A DNA stretch of 64,000 bases from DASZIT01 sp963709665 (GTDB lineage: Bacteria > Actinomycetota > Acidimicrobiia > Acidimicrobiales > RAAP-2): positions 248,001 through 312,000 of the forward strand of contig CAVPWU010000007.1 in assembly GCA_963709665.1 (NCBI GenBank). Reading direction: 5' to 3'. A model generated the notes under the pieces. That model worked only from the letters and a program-made list of their open reading frames with translations, was not told the origin of the DNA and did not search any database. A program made the position numbers and the translations under genes. This document shows positions 50,468-60,092 of this stretch, in pieces (the stretch's first letter is position 1; each line of letters starts with the position of its first letter).

Positions 50468-50771
50468 CGACCGACCCAGGTGGGAGCTCGACCCACCGGC
50501 GTCCCCGCCACCGGGAGGGGAGCCGGGAGATCGGGGCCCTGCGGCCCCGCCCGGGCCGGCCCGCCGTTCCTACGTGGTCTCCGGGGAGCCACCCCGGCCG
50601 ACGGAACGCCGGGCGCCCGGTCCTCGCCCACCGCGCCCTCCGGAATGGGACTTTGGTCCCTGGTCGCCGAACCCCTGGCCGTGGTTCACTCGAATGGACG
50701 AGGCGGTCGGTGGAGGCCGTCGAGCTGGGGCCCTGGACTCGGCGCCAGCAAACCGGACAGGAGGACGGACG
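50468..50771. other. 304-bp promoter region with a strong DosR-type box
   Basis: No gene supported. The box at 50647-50660 is the only clear signal; an AGGAGG ribosome site for the next gene lies at 50759-50764. Confidence 0.5.
50647..50660. promoter_or_regulatory. DosR-type box GGGACTTTGGTCCC
   Basis: Both GGGAC and GTCCC half-sites are exact with the preferred 4-base centre, the best match in the window to the mycobacterial DosR consensus GGGACTWWAGTCCC. 111 bp upstream of the small gene at 50772. Confidence 0.6.
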
Positions 50772-51005
50772 ATGAAGGCATTGAAACAGCCCCGAACCAC
50801 CGGCGAGGAACTCCCGTCGTACCTCCGACCCCTGCACACCGCCGGCACCGTCCACTTCGACGCCACCCTCTGCACCGCCGGGGAGTTGGCGCGTCGCCGT
50901 CGCTTCACGGCGGAGTTCTCGATCGCCCGGCGGGCGGTGGAGACGACCATCCCGGTGGGGTCCACCGGCCTCGGGCACCCCGCCCGTCAACCGCACGCGG
51001 CCTAA
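50772..51005 (+). CDS. Hypothetical small protein
   Basis: 77 residues. AGGAGG and ATG are well spaced. Basic, with one Cys (DATLCTAGELARRRRFTAEF) and a C-terminal VETTIPVGSTGLGHP. No membrane segment and no family recognised. It is the first gene after the best DosR-type box, so strong hypoxic induction would be expected if the box works. An 11-bp hairpin follows 25 bp after the stop. Confidence 0.55.
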   Translation: MKALKQPRTTGEELPSYLRPLHTAGTVHFDATLCTAGELARRRRFTAEFSIARRAVETTIPVGSTGLGHPARQPHAA

Positions 51006-51026
51006 GGGCGGCGGAGGGGCGCCCGG

Positions 51027-51239
51027 TCAGCTCCCGAACTCGGCCGGCGGCCGTGGCGGGGAGTTCGGGAGACCGGACGGTGGTACCGGGGTCCACCCGC
51101 GGCGCAGGGCGGGGAGGCCGGGGAGGTCTCCCCGCTCGATCAGCGCCAGGGTGGCCCCTCCCCCACTCGACAGGTGGCTGAGGGCGCCGTCGAGGCCGAA
51201 CCGGCTTCCGCTCCCGGTCTCCGTACTCGGTCCAGCCAT
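51027..51239 (-). CDS. Hypothetical short protein, doubtful
   Basis: 70 residues, Gly/Pro/Ser-rich (SGGGATLALIERGDLPGLP). It follows the flavoprotein gene by 51 bp, but its 3' end contains the hairpin at 51031-51071 that looks like the operon terminator. No family recognised. Possibly not a gene. Confidence 0.3.
   Translation of the reverse strand: MAGPSTETGSGSRFGLDGALSHLSSGGGATLALIERGDLPGLPALRRGWTPVPPSGLPNSPPRPPAEFGS
51031..51071. terminator. Hairpin between convergent units
   Basis: CTCCCGAACTC / GAGTTCGGGAG, a perfect 11-bp stem with a 19-base loop, between the plus-strand gene ending 51005 and the long minus-strand operon. Probable bidirectional terminator. Confidence 0.6.
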
Positions 51240-51290
51240 GCGTCCACCCTCTCGTCGGGGTGAGTTCCTCCCGGATCCAGTCCGCCGGGT

Positions 51291-52916
51291 TCAGATCTCC
51301 TCGGGCGTCATGTCGATGGCCCCGCAGGGGCACTCCTGGGCGCAGATGCCGCATCCCTTGCAGTAGTCGAAGTCGAAGCGGTAGCCCTGGGAGGGTCCGA
51401 GCTTGATCACCGCGTTGTCGGGACAGACCCCGAAGCAGTTGTCGCACTCGAAGCAGTTCCCGCAGGAGAGGCATCGGCGGGCCTCGAAGAGGGCGTTCTC
51501 CTCGGTGAGACCTGCCACCACCTCGTCGAAGGTGCTCTGGCGCCGGGCCCGTTCGAGCTCGGGTCGCCGGGTCCGGGGAGCGTCCGAGTAGTACCAGGTG
51601 TTCAGGCGCTCGAAGGAGGCGGGCTCGGGCCGGGCCGGAGGCTCCTCCTCGCGACCGGTCAGATAGGCGTCGATGCTCAGGGCGGCACGCCGGCCGTGGC
51701 CGATCGCCACCGTGGCCGTGCGGGGGGAGGCCACCGCATCCCCTCCGGCGAAGATGCCACGCTCGCCCGTCATCATGGACGGGAGGATGTCGATGACCCC
51801 GTCGCTGACGTGCATGCCGGTGGTGTGGCTGAGCAGGGTGAGGTCGGTGTCCTGGCCGAGGGCCAGCACCAGCGAGTCGGCGTCGAGGACCTCGTGCTCC
51901 CCGGTGCCCTCCGGCACGCCGTCCGGACCGAGACGCATCCGCTCCACCACCAGATGACCGCCGTCGAAGGCGCTCACCGTGGAGAGCCACCGCACGGTCA
52001 CCCCCTCGCCGAGGGCCTGGTCCAGCTCCTCGTGGTGGGCGGGCATCTGCGCGCGGGTGCGGCGGTAGACGATGACCGGGTCGGTGGCGCCCAGGCGGCG
52101 CGCCGTCCGGGCCGCATCCACCGCGGTGTCCCCCCCTCCGTAGATGGCCACCCGACGGCCGAGGAGCGGCGGATCGTCCTCCGCCACCCGATGGAGCAGC
52201 GACACGGCGTCGAGGACCCGCGAGGAGTCGCCGGCCGGGATGTCGATCCGCCGGGCGAGCTGGGCGCCGACGGCGAGGAAGACGGCGTCGAAGGCTCCGG
52301 CTCTCCGCTCGTCCTCGATGTCGCCGACCACGTGGTCGAGCGCCACGTCGACCTCGAGGGCGACGATGCGTCGGATCTCCGCATCGAGGATCTCCCGGGG
52401 GAGCCGGTAGGAGGGGATGCCGTAGCGCATCATGCCGCCGAGCGAGGGAGCCGAGTCGACCAGGCGGACGTGATGGCCGAGGCGGCGGAGGTGGTAGGCG
52501 GCGCTGAGCCCGCCCGGCCCTCCACCGACCACCAGGACCCGCTTTCCGCTCGGGGCCCCCGGCGGCGGCAGTGGCCAGTCACGTTCGATGGCCAGGTCGC
52601 CCAGAAAGCGCTCCACGGCGTTGATGCCGACGCTCTCGTCGAGCTGGGCCCGGTTGCAGGCCGTCTCACAGGGGTGGTAGCAGATGCGGCCCATCACCGC
52701 CGGGAAGGGATTGGACCCCACCATCTTCCGCCAGGCCACCTCGTAGTCACCGCTCTCCGCCGGGTAGAGCCAACCCTGCACGTCCTCGCCGGCGGGACAG
52801 GCGTCGTTGCAGGGGGGCAGTCGGTGGACGTAGCCGGGCCGGTTGACCCGCCACGATCCGGTGTGGTTGGCCCGGCTGGAGTCCATGTCCAGGGAGATGG
52901 CGAAGGGGAGCTCCAT
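51291..52916 (-). CDS. GltD-like FAD/NAD(P) oxidoreductase fused to a 2[4Fe-4S] ferredoxin domain
   Basis: 541 residues. N-terminal Fe-S binding part (CNDACPAGEDV, CYHPCETACNRAQ) as in glutamate synthase small subunit, FAD loop VLVVGGGPGGLSAAYHL, NAD(P) loop VAIYGGGDTAVDAARTA and FAGGDAV for FAD. The C-terminal 80 residues carry CLSCGNCFECDNCFGVCP and CKGCGICAQECP, two 4Fe-4S clusters as in PorD. The start overlaps the stop of the TPP subunit gene (TGATG). In this operon it should pass electrons between NAD(P)H and ferredoxin or the oxidoreductase itself, acting as a delta subunit. Confidence 0.9.
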   Translation of the reverse strand: MELPFAISLDMDSSRANHTGSWRVNRPGYVHRLPPCNDACPAGEDVQGWLYPAESGDYEVAWRKMVGSNPFPAVMGRICYHPCETACNRAQLDESVGINAVERFLGDLAIERDWPLPPPGAPSGKRVLVVGGGPGGLSAAYHLRRLGHHVRLVDSAPSLGGMMRYGIPSYRLPREILDAEIRRIVALEVDVALDHVVGDIEDERRAGAFDAVFLAVGAQLARRIDIPAGDSSRVLDAVSLLHRVAEDDPPLLGRRVAIYGGGDTAVDAARTARRLGATDPVIVYRRTRAQMPAHHEELDQALGEGVTVRWLSTVSAFDGGHLVVERMRLGPDGVPEGTGEHEVLDADSLVLALGQDTDLTLLSHTTGMHVSDGVIDILPSMMTGERGIFAGGDAVASPRTATVAIGHGRRAALSIDAYLTGREEEPPARPEPASFERLNTWYYSDAPRTRRPELERARRQSTFDEVVAGLTEENALFEARRCLSCGNCFECDNCFGVCPDNAVIKLGPSQGYRFDFDYCKGCGICAQECPCGAIDMTPEEI

Positions 52917-53956
52917 CAGGCGTCCGCCCGCACGGGGCCGTCGCCGACGTCATCGCCGCCGTCGTCCTCGTCCAGCAGTCCGTAGGTGGCGATGTTGTGG
53001 TCGGCGATCGCCTGGATCCGGGCGATGACGTCAGGGCGGGGGTGCTCGCCGAAGAGGTGGGCATACCGGCCCTGCAACGAGAGGTAGTCCTCGACCGGAG
53101 CCCGGTGGCGGATGGTCGAGACCGAGGTGATCTCGCCGTGTTCCGCCTGGTAGACGGGGAAGAGCCCGGTCTGGGTGGCCAGGCGGGCCACTGCGATGGT
53201 GGCGCTCGGGTCCGAGCCCCACCCCAGGGGGCAGGGCACCAGGACGTGGAGGTAGCGCGCTCCGCGCACCTCCATGGCCCGCTCCACCTTGCGCTCGAGA
53301 TCGTGCAGGTCGGCGACCGTGGCGGTGGCCACGAAGGGGACGTCGTGGGCCATGGCGATGCGGGGGAGGTCCTTGCCCTGCCCGAACCCGTTGCCCGGCT
53401 CGGGCCCCACCGCTTCCGTGGTGGCCGTTCGGGCGGCCGGCGGGGTGGCGCCGGACCGTTGCACGCCGGTGTTCATGTAGGCCTCGTTGTCGTAGCAGAT
53501 GAAGAGGACGTCGTCGTTGCGCTCGAACATGCCCGACAGGCACCCGAGACCGATGTCGACCGTCCCACCGTCGCCGGCCTGGGCGACCACGCGTACGTCA
53601 CCCTGCCCCTTGACCCTCATGGCTGCCGCCACCCCGGTGGCGACGGCCGGTGCATTTCCGAACAGCGAGTGCAGCCAGGGGATGCGCCACGAGGATTCCG
53701 GATAGGGGGTCGAGAAGACCTCGAGACACCCGGTGGCGTTGACGGCCACCAGCTGACCGGCGGTCGCCCGCATGGCGGCGTCGAGTGCGTACCGGGCGCC
53801 CAGGGCCTCGCCGCAGCCCCGGCAGGCCCGGTGGCCCGAGTCGAGCGAATTGGCCCGTTGCGGGTCGGCCTGGACCGTCCGCTCCCCGTCGTCGAGGAGG
53901 CGGTTGCCGACGGCGAAGCTCCCCACCTGGTAGAAGCGAACGGGTTGGGTGTCCAT
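52916..53956 (-). CDS. 2-Oxoacid:ferredoxin oxidoreductase, beta (TPP) subunit
   Basis: 346 residues. Binds thiamine diphosphate: AGDGGTVDIGLGCLSG with Asn in CYDNEAYMNTG is the GDG-Nx motif. RACRGCGEALG and a later Cys bind the proximal Fe-S cluster. SGATPPAARTATTE and PCPLGWGSDP match pyruvate (rather than branched-chain) oxidoreductases, so pyruvate:ferredoxin oxidoreductase is the best guess. A GGGGGCGG ribosome site lies just upstream, ten bases after the alpha-subunit stop. Coupled to the flavoprotein gene by TGATG. Confidence 0.9.
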   Translation of the reverse strand: MDTQPVRFYQVGSFAVGNRLLDDGERTVQADPQRANSLDSGHRACRGCGEALGARYALDAAMRATAGQLVAVNATGCLEVFSTPYPESSWRIPWLHSLFGNAPAVATGVAAAMRVKGQGDVRVVAQAGDGGTVDIGLGCLSGMFERNDDVLFICYDNEAYMNTGVQRSGATPPAARTATTEAVGPEPGNGFGQGKDLPRIAMAHDVPFVATATVADLHDLERKVERAMEVRGARYLHVLVPCPLGWGSDPSATIAVARLATQTGLFPVYQAEHGEITSVSTIRHRAPVEDYLSLQGRYAHLFGEHPRPDVIARIQAIADHNIATYGLLDEDDGGDDVGDGPVRADA

Positions 53957-53965
53957 GCCGCCCCC

Positions 53966-55215
53966 TCAGCCGATCCTCGGCGGCGGTTCCCAGATCGCGG
54001 AGGACGTTCTCCGCCGAGGGTCCCGATCGGCGGGTGCCCGCCATCCGGGCCCGCTCCCGCTCCACCGCACCGAGGTCGAGGTCGAGGAAGGTGGAGGGGC
54101 CGAGCTCGTCCCGCACGGCGCTGACGATCATCCCCTCGAGGGAGCGTCGGGTGATGGGACGGCCTCCGAGCCCGGCCACCACCGTGCGCAGGGAGCAGTC
54201 CGCACCGTGTGTCGCCATCGCCACATCGGTGGACAGGACGCCGCCGAAGCCGACGCTGAAGGCCCGCTCCACCACCACCACGCTCCTGGCTCCGGAGAGG
54301 GCGTCCCGCACCGCCTGCCGGGGGAAGGGCCGGAAGGCGGTGATCCCCACCACCCCCACGCGGTCACCGGCGTCCCGCCGGGCGTCGACGGCGTCCTTGA
54401 TGGTGCCGAGCACCGACCCGAGCGCCACCACCACCGTGTCGGCCCCCTCGGTCCGGTAGGAGTGGACCAGGCCTCCGCTCCGGCGCCCGAAGGCCACCTC
54501 GAACTCGGCCGCCACGTCGGGGATCAGCTGCAGAGCGTCGAGTTGACGGAGATGGGCCAGGTAGCGGACCTCCTCGAAGGCATCCGGACCGACCATGGCC
54601 CCGATGGAGACCGGGTCCCCGGGGTCGAGGACCTGGCGGGGCTCGAAGGGGGGAGGAAGGCGTCCACATCGGCCTGGGACGGCACGTCGACGCCCTCCAC
54701 GGCGTGGGTGAGCACGAAGCCGTCCATGCACACCATCACCGGCACGGAGAGCTGCTCGGCCAGACGGAAGGCCTGCACGTGGAGATCGGCGGCCTCCTGA
54801 TTGGTCTCGGCGAACAGCTGGATCCATCCGGCGTCCCGGGCGGCCATGGCGTCACTGTGGTCGTTCCAGATGTTGATGGGTGCCCCGACCGACCGGTTGG
54901 CCAGGGTCATGACGACCGGGAGCCCGAGCCCCGCGGCGTTGTAGACCGCCTCCATCATGAACAGCAGGCCCTGGCTGGCGGTGGCCGTGTAGGCGCGCGC
55001 CCCGCCGCCGATGCCCCGATGGAGACGGACATCGCCGCGAACTCCGACTCGACGTTGATGAACTCGCAGGGGGCGAGGGAGCCGGCCTTCACCATGGCGC
55101 CCACCGCCTCGATGATGTGGGTCTGGGGCGTGATGGGATAGGCGCAGACGACCTCGGGCCGGCAGGCGGCCACCGCCTCGGCGACCGCCCGGGATCCCTC
55201 AATCTGACGCAACAT
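53966..55215 (-). pseudogene. 2-Oxoacid:ferredoxin oxidoreductase, alpha subunit, with three apparent frameshifts
   Basis: Reconstructed as about 416 residues in four frames. MLRQIEGSRAVAEAVAACRP ... CAYPITPQTHI starts at 55215; a missing base in the C4 run at 55000-55003 moves to MMEAVYNAAGLGLPVVMTLA ... DGFVLTHAVEGVDVP; a missing base in the G6 run at 54648-54653 moves to FEPRQVLDPGDPVSIG ... VGITAFRPFPRQAV; an extra base near 54018-54030 leads to the natural end IWEPPPRIG. Net length then divides by three. Two of the three changes are at homopolymers. It overlaps the gamma gene by 17 bp and ends ten bases before the beta gene. Otherwise a normal alpha subunit. Confidence 0.75.
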
Positions 55216-55789
55216 GGTCCTGCATCCGGATGTCCTGGGTGACGGACCGGTGAGCGGCGGCGGCGGCGGCGGCGTTCCGGTCACCGACGGCGCCGGGATA
55301 GTGGAGGCGGATGGCCGTCTCCACCGACTCCAGGGAGACCTCGCCGGTGAGGGCGGAGAACGCCCCCAGCAGCGCGGCGTTCGGCAGTGGGCGACCGAGG
55401 TGTTCGAGTGCGAACTCGGTAGCCGGACAGGTCAGCAGCCGGTCGCCGCGGAAGCGGTCCCGCAGCGAGTCGAGGCCCAGGGTCCCGAAGCTGCGGGAGG
55501 TGTTGAGGAGGACGTAGCCCTCCGTCGACAGTCCGGCGAACAGGTCGACCTGGTGGATGAGGCTGACATCCTGGACGATCAGGGCGTCCGGCTCCATGAC
55601 CGGCTCCCGGGTCCGGATGGGGCGATCGTCCATCCGGCAGAAGGAGACCACCGGTGCCCCCATCCGCTCGGATCCGAAGCTGGGGAACGCCTGGGCCTGC
55701 CGTCCCTGGGTGAAGGCGGCCACCGACAGGACCTCGGCCGCCGTCACCACCCCCTGGCCACCCCGGCCGTGGATCCGGACCTGGAACAT
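55199..55789 (-). CDS. 2-Oxoacid:ferredoxin oxidoreductase, gamma subunit
   Basis: 196 residues. VRIHGRGGQGVVTAAEVLSV is the classic gamma-subunit start; FPSFGSERMGAPVVSFCRM and FALEHLGRPLPNAALLGAFS complete the family pattern. It contacts the CoA substrate. The alpha gene starts 17 bp before its stop. Upstream by 18 bp is the GAPDH gene, so all five genes (gap, gamma, alpha, beta, flavoprotein) read as one operon. Confidence 0.9.
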   Translation of the reverse strand: MFQVRIHGRGGQGVVTAAEVLSVAAFTQGRQAQAFPSFGSERMGAPVVSFCRMDDRPIRTREPVMEPDALIVQDVSLIHQVDLFAGLSTEGYVLLNTSRSFGTLGLDSLRDRFRGDRLLTCPATEFALEHLGRPLPNAALLGAFSALTGEVSLESVETAIRLHYPGAVGDRNAAAAAAAHRSVTQDIRMQDHVASD

Positions 55790-55807
55790 CTCCGTACCCG
55801 GTCCCCG

Positions 55808-56821
<1,014 letters not shown>

Positions 56822-56888
56822 CCTGCGCCCCCTTCCGATGGTGCGAGCTCCACTCGTCCATGGTGGCGGCCCGGCAGGGGTCGGGGTA

Positions 56889-56902
56889 GGGCCAAACGTC
56901 CC
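56889..56902. promoter_or_regulatory. DosR-type box GGGACGTTTGGCCC (minus strand)
   Basis: Fits GGGAC-N4-GNCCC; read on the minus strand, 68 bp before the gap start. Followed by TACCC, as is the box at 45192. Likely controls the gap-oxidoreductase operon. Confidence 0.55.
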
Positions 56903-56995
56903 ACCGCGAGCCGAAGGCACCGACGGTGCACCGGCGGAACCGGAGGGGGTTCCGCCCCGCAACCCGCGGGCCGTCGACGGGCGGCCCCGGCGGCC

Positions 56996-57940
56996 TCAGG
57001 CCAGCAGGGTGGTCGGGAGCCGATCGACCTTCTCGGTCGGACAGGCGATGACGTTGCCGAGTCCCACCCGCGGCGACTGCTCCCGGATCTCCGTCCCCGA
57101 GACCGACGAGAAGTACCGGTAGCCCAACGGGCTCAGCAGGTCGGCGACGTCGAGGAAGGAGTGACCGAACCGGGGCATCAACCCGCTGTGGAACTCGCCC
57201 ATGATGACCGGCCGGTTGGCTTCGATCACCGCGCGACCGCCCCGGAGGGCCGGGGTCTCCGCACCCTCCACATCGATCTTCACCAGGTCGACCGGCCCGA
57301 GGTCGAGGCTGTCCAGGCGGACCTGGGGAACGACGACCGTGACGCCTCCCGAGTCGCCGGCGACATCGGAGCTGACGGCATTGCCGGTGGTGGATCCGAG
57401 GTCCGATTCACGGATCAGCGTGAGGGTCCCTTCGGCCTCACCGAGAGCCAGCTGCCGCACCTGCACGGCATCGCCCAGACCGTTGAGGCGAGCGGACTCC
57501 GCGATTCGCTCTGCGTTCTCCGGCACCGGCTCGATCGCCTCCACGTGCGCTCCGGCGTGTGCCAGTCGAACGGCGATGAGGCCGACGTTGGCCCCGATAT
57601 CCAGCACGTTCCTTCCGAAGGCGCCGAGGCACCGGCGCAGGAATCCCAGGTCGTCCTCTTCGTAGGTCCCGTGCCAGAACGCCTCGCCCTCGGTGCGGCC
57701 CCGGGGATCGAGGACGAGCACGGTGCCGTCCTGCATGGTCACGGCCGAGACCACGTCGACCCCCACCCGACCCAGCCCCGATGAGGCGACTCTGCCGACC
57801 CTCACCTTCCAGCGCCCGGCCGGAAGCCGGTGGGAGAGCGCGGCAACCCGGGACATCGCCGCCATCGGCGCAGCATAGTGGCCGTGCCCCCGCCGGTCCG
57901 GGCCGGACGTCGGCGTGGTGTGGTCCGTCGACGGGGTCAT
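56996..57940 (-). CDS. FkbM-family methyltransferase
   Basis: Up to 314 residues (an ATG near 57865 is an alternative start). The SAM motif is VLDIGANVGLIAVRLAHAGA with IEPVPENAERI; VDLVKIDVEGAETPALRGG is the FkbM hallmark. About 80 residues precede the domain. Such enzymes O-methylate sugars or polyketides. It reads in the same direction as the glycosylphosphotransferase gene 54 bp away, so a role in exopolysaccharide decoration is plausible. Confidence 0.85.
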   Translation of the reverse strand: MTPSTDHTTPTSGPDRRGHGHYAAPMAAMSRVAALSHRLPAGRWKVRVGRVASSGLGRVGVDVVSAVTMQDGTVLVLDPRGRTEGEAFWHGTYEEDDLGFLRRCLGAFGRNVLDIGANVGLIAVRLAHAGAHVEAIEPVPENAERIAESARLNGLGDAVQVRQLALGEAEGTLTLIRESDLGSTTGNAVSSDVAGDSGGVTVVVPQVRLDSLDLGPVDLVKIDVEGAETPALRGGRAVIEANRPVIMGEFHSGLMPRFGHSFLDVADLLSPLGYRYFSSVSGTEIREQSPRVGLGNVIACPTEKVDRLPTTLLA

Positions 57941-57994
57941 CGAGCTCCTGGGAGTGTCCGGTCCATCCCGCCGGCGCGGCCTTCGCCGGGAGGG

Positions 57995-59647
57995 TCAGTA
58001 GGCCCCGTGGCCCCGGACCACGGTCGCCGGGGTCTGCAGCAGGATCTTCAGGTCCCACGTCAGCGACCACGAGGCCACGTAGACGTAGTCGAGCCGCTCG
58101 AGGTCCTCGGCCGAGAGGTCGTTCCGACCCGACACCTGCCAGAGACCGGTGAGGCCGGGCCGGGTGTCGAACCGCCGCCTGGCGAAGCCGTCGATCTTCT
58201 CCGACTCGGCGACCACGAACGGGCGGGGTCCCACCAGCGACATGGAGCCGGCGACGACGTTGAAGAGCTGCGGCAGCTCGTCGAGGCTCAGCTTGCGGAG
58301 GTACCGGCCGACGGTCGTGACCCTGGGGTCCGACCGGAGCTTGAAGATGGGACCGTCGACCTCATTGGCCTTGTCGAGCTCGAGGCGCAGGTCCTCGGCG
58401 TTCTCGCACATGGTCCGGAACTTGCAGATCCGGAACTCCTCGCCGTGCCGCCCGATCCGGCGCTGCCGGAAGAGGACCGGGCCCTTCGAGGTGGTCTTCA
58501 CCAGCACGGCGATGGCCGCCAGCAGCGGGGACAGCACCACCAGGGCGAGGATCGACACCACCAGGTCGAGGGTGCGCTTCACCACCCGGTCGATCCGCCC
58601 GATGGAGGGTGGGGCGACGTCGATGATGGGCAGTCCGCACAGCTCGTCCATGACCGACCGCCAGGTCAGGAGCTCGAAGTACCGGGGCACGATACCGATG
58701 GCCACCGATCCCTGCACATCGCGCAGCGCCTGGGTGAGGTCCTTCGGGTGGTGCCTCGAGAACGTCACCAGCACCCGGTCGATCTGGAGCCGGTCGCACA
58801 GCATCGGGAGGTCCCGTGGCGTGCCCAGGGTCCGGGCCGGCGGCACCGGGTCGTCGTCGACGAATCCCACCACCACCGTGCCGGAGTCGCGACCCAGGTA
58901 CTCCTTGACCCGGTTGGCCACCATCCCCGACCCGATGATCAGGACCCGGGTCGGCTTGCGCGTCCGGCTGGTGTAGAGCGTCAGGGTCCGGGCCACCAAG
59001 GAGAAGACGGCGGCGGCCAGGATGATGGCGTAGGTGTCCGCCAGCGACGGCAGCGGCCACGCCCGCACGCGGTCGAGGTCGCTGACGGCGACCTGGGCGA
59101 CCATCGAACCCGCCACCAGGGCCCCCAGGATGATCGGGATGTCCCAGAACGTGCTGGGGCGCAGTCGGCGGCCCTGCCGGTAGCGGCCGAGGATCACGAA
59201 GAACAGCAGCTGGCAGAGCGGGAAGAGGGAGACCATCAGCAGGTCGACCGGGAGGGTCGCCCCGGACCCGTCGGCGTTGGTGGGTCGGAAGAAGACCACG
59301 CCGATGCAGACGGCCGCCATCATGGCGATCAGATCCCCCACCAGCACCAGCCGCCAGGTATGGCGGCGACTCTGGGCCGTCGGTCGGTTGATCAGCAGGT
59401 CGGCGGAGAGGTCACGGCCGTCGTCGGGCGGTCCCAGCACCTGGGCCAACTCGGGTCCGGCGACCTCGCCGAACGTGAGCTGGCGGTAGCCGGAGCCCTC
59501 GGCCCACTCCTCGGGTCGGTACGAGCGTCCGTAGGACGACGGCGTCGGGAGCGGGTCGGTGCGCGGGAGGCCCGTCGACGGGACCGTCCACAGGTCGCCA
59601 TCCGGGGGCTGGCCTCCGGTGGTCTGGATTGGGAGCTTCTTCAACAA
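57995..59647 (-). CDS. Polyprenyl glycosylphosphotransferase (exopolysaccharide initiating sugar transferase)
   Basis: 550 residues. The TTG at 59647 is chosen because AGGAG lies five bases upstream and no better start exists. Five membrane segments: four between about residues 95 and 235 and one at about 350-375 (LDLVVSILALVVLSPLLAAI). A CoA-binding-like Rossmann domain (VLIIGSGMVANRVKEYLG) lies between. The C-terminal bacterial sugar transferase domain has LFRQRRIGRHGEEFRICKFR, SLDELPQLFNVVAGSMSLVG and PGLTGLWQVSGR. Transfers a sugar phosphate to undecaprenyl phosphate, the first step of repeat-unit assembly. Confidence 0.92.
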   Translation of the reverse strand: MLKKLPIQTTGGQPPDGDLWTVPSTGLPRTDPLPTPSSYGRSYRPEEWAEGSGYRQLTFGEVAGPELAQVLGPPDDGRDLSADLLINRPTAQSRRHTWRLVLVGDLIAMMAAVCIGVVFFRPTNADGSGATLPVDLLMVSLFPLCQLLFFVILGRYRQGRRLRPSTFWDIPIILGALVAGSMVAQVAVSDLDRVRAWPLPSLADTYAIILAAAVFSLVARTLTLYTSRTRKPTRVLIIGSGMVANRVKEYLGRDSGTVVVGFVDDDPVPPARTLGTPRDLPMLCDRLQIDRVLVTFSRHHPKDLTQALRDVQGSVAIGIVPRYFELLTWRSVMDELCGLPIIDVAPPSIGRIDRVVKRTLDLVVSILALVVLSPLLAAIAVLVKTTSKGPVLFRQRRIGRHGEEFRICKFRTMCENAEDLRLELDKANEVDGPIFKLRSDPRVTTVGRYLRKLSLDELPQLFNVVAGSMSLVGPRPFVVAESEKIDGFARRRFDTRPGLTGLWQVSGRNDLSAEDLERLDYVYVASWSLTWDLKILLQTPATVVRGHGAY

Positions 59648-60092
59648 AGCAACTCCTAAAGCGAGGCCCCCGACGGCTGAACGTGGTGCCAAACCGCAGC
59701 GTACGGCGCTGGCTCCACTAGAAAAATCGCACGTTTGCACCCGGAATACAACTACTGTCACGCGTGGCGGTCAGGACCCTGCCCTTTGTGGCCAAACTGC
59801 CTCTGACCAGGGTCGGACCGGGCCCCTCGAAGGGTGTGGCGCCTGAAATGGGGCCGAAGTGGGACCGGCTCCGCCGGATGCGGTCGAGCCGTCGGTTCCC
59901 GAGAGGGCGCTTCAGGACCTGGGCCGACCGCACCCAGTCTCTCACGGAGAGAGGTCGAGCGGAGGTCGCGGTCAGTGTCGGAGCGCCAACCCACCGCCGT
60001 AGTAGCTTGCCGACGATGGGGCTCGCCGCGGCAGACATCGACCCCGGCGGCCGTCGGTCCACGGCCCCGATCGTCCGTCGGCGGCCCGGCCG
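59648..60092. other. 445-bp divergent region upstream of the exopolysaccharide genes
   Basis: No gene supported. The part nearest the glycosylphosphotransferase is AT-richer (TAGAAAAATCGCACG, GGAATACAACTACTG) and probably holds its promoter. GACCCTG (59776) and CAGGGTC (59808) form a loose inverted repeat. Confidence 0.45.
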
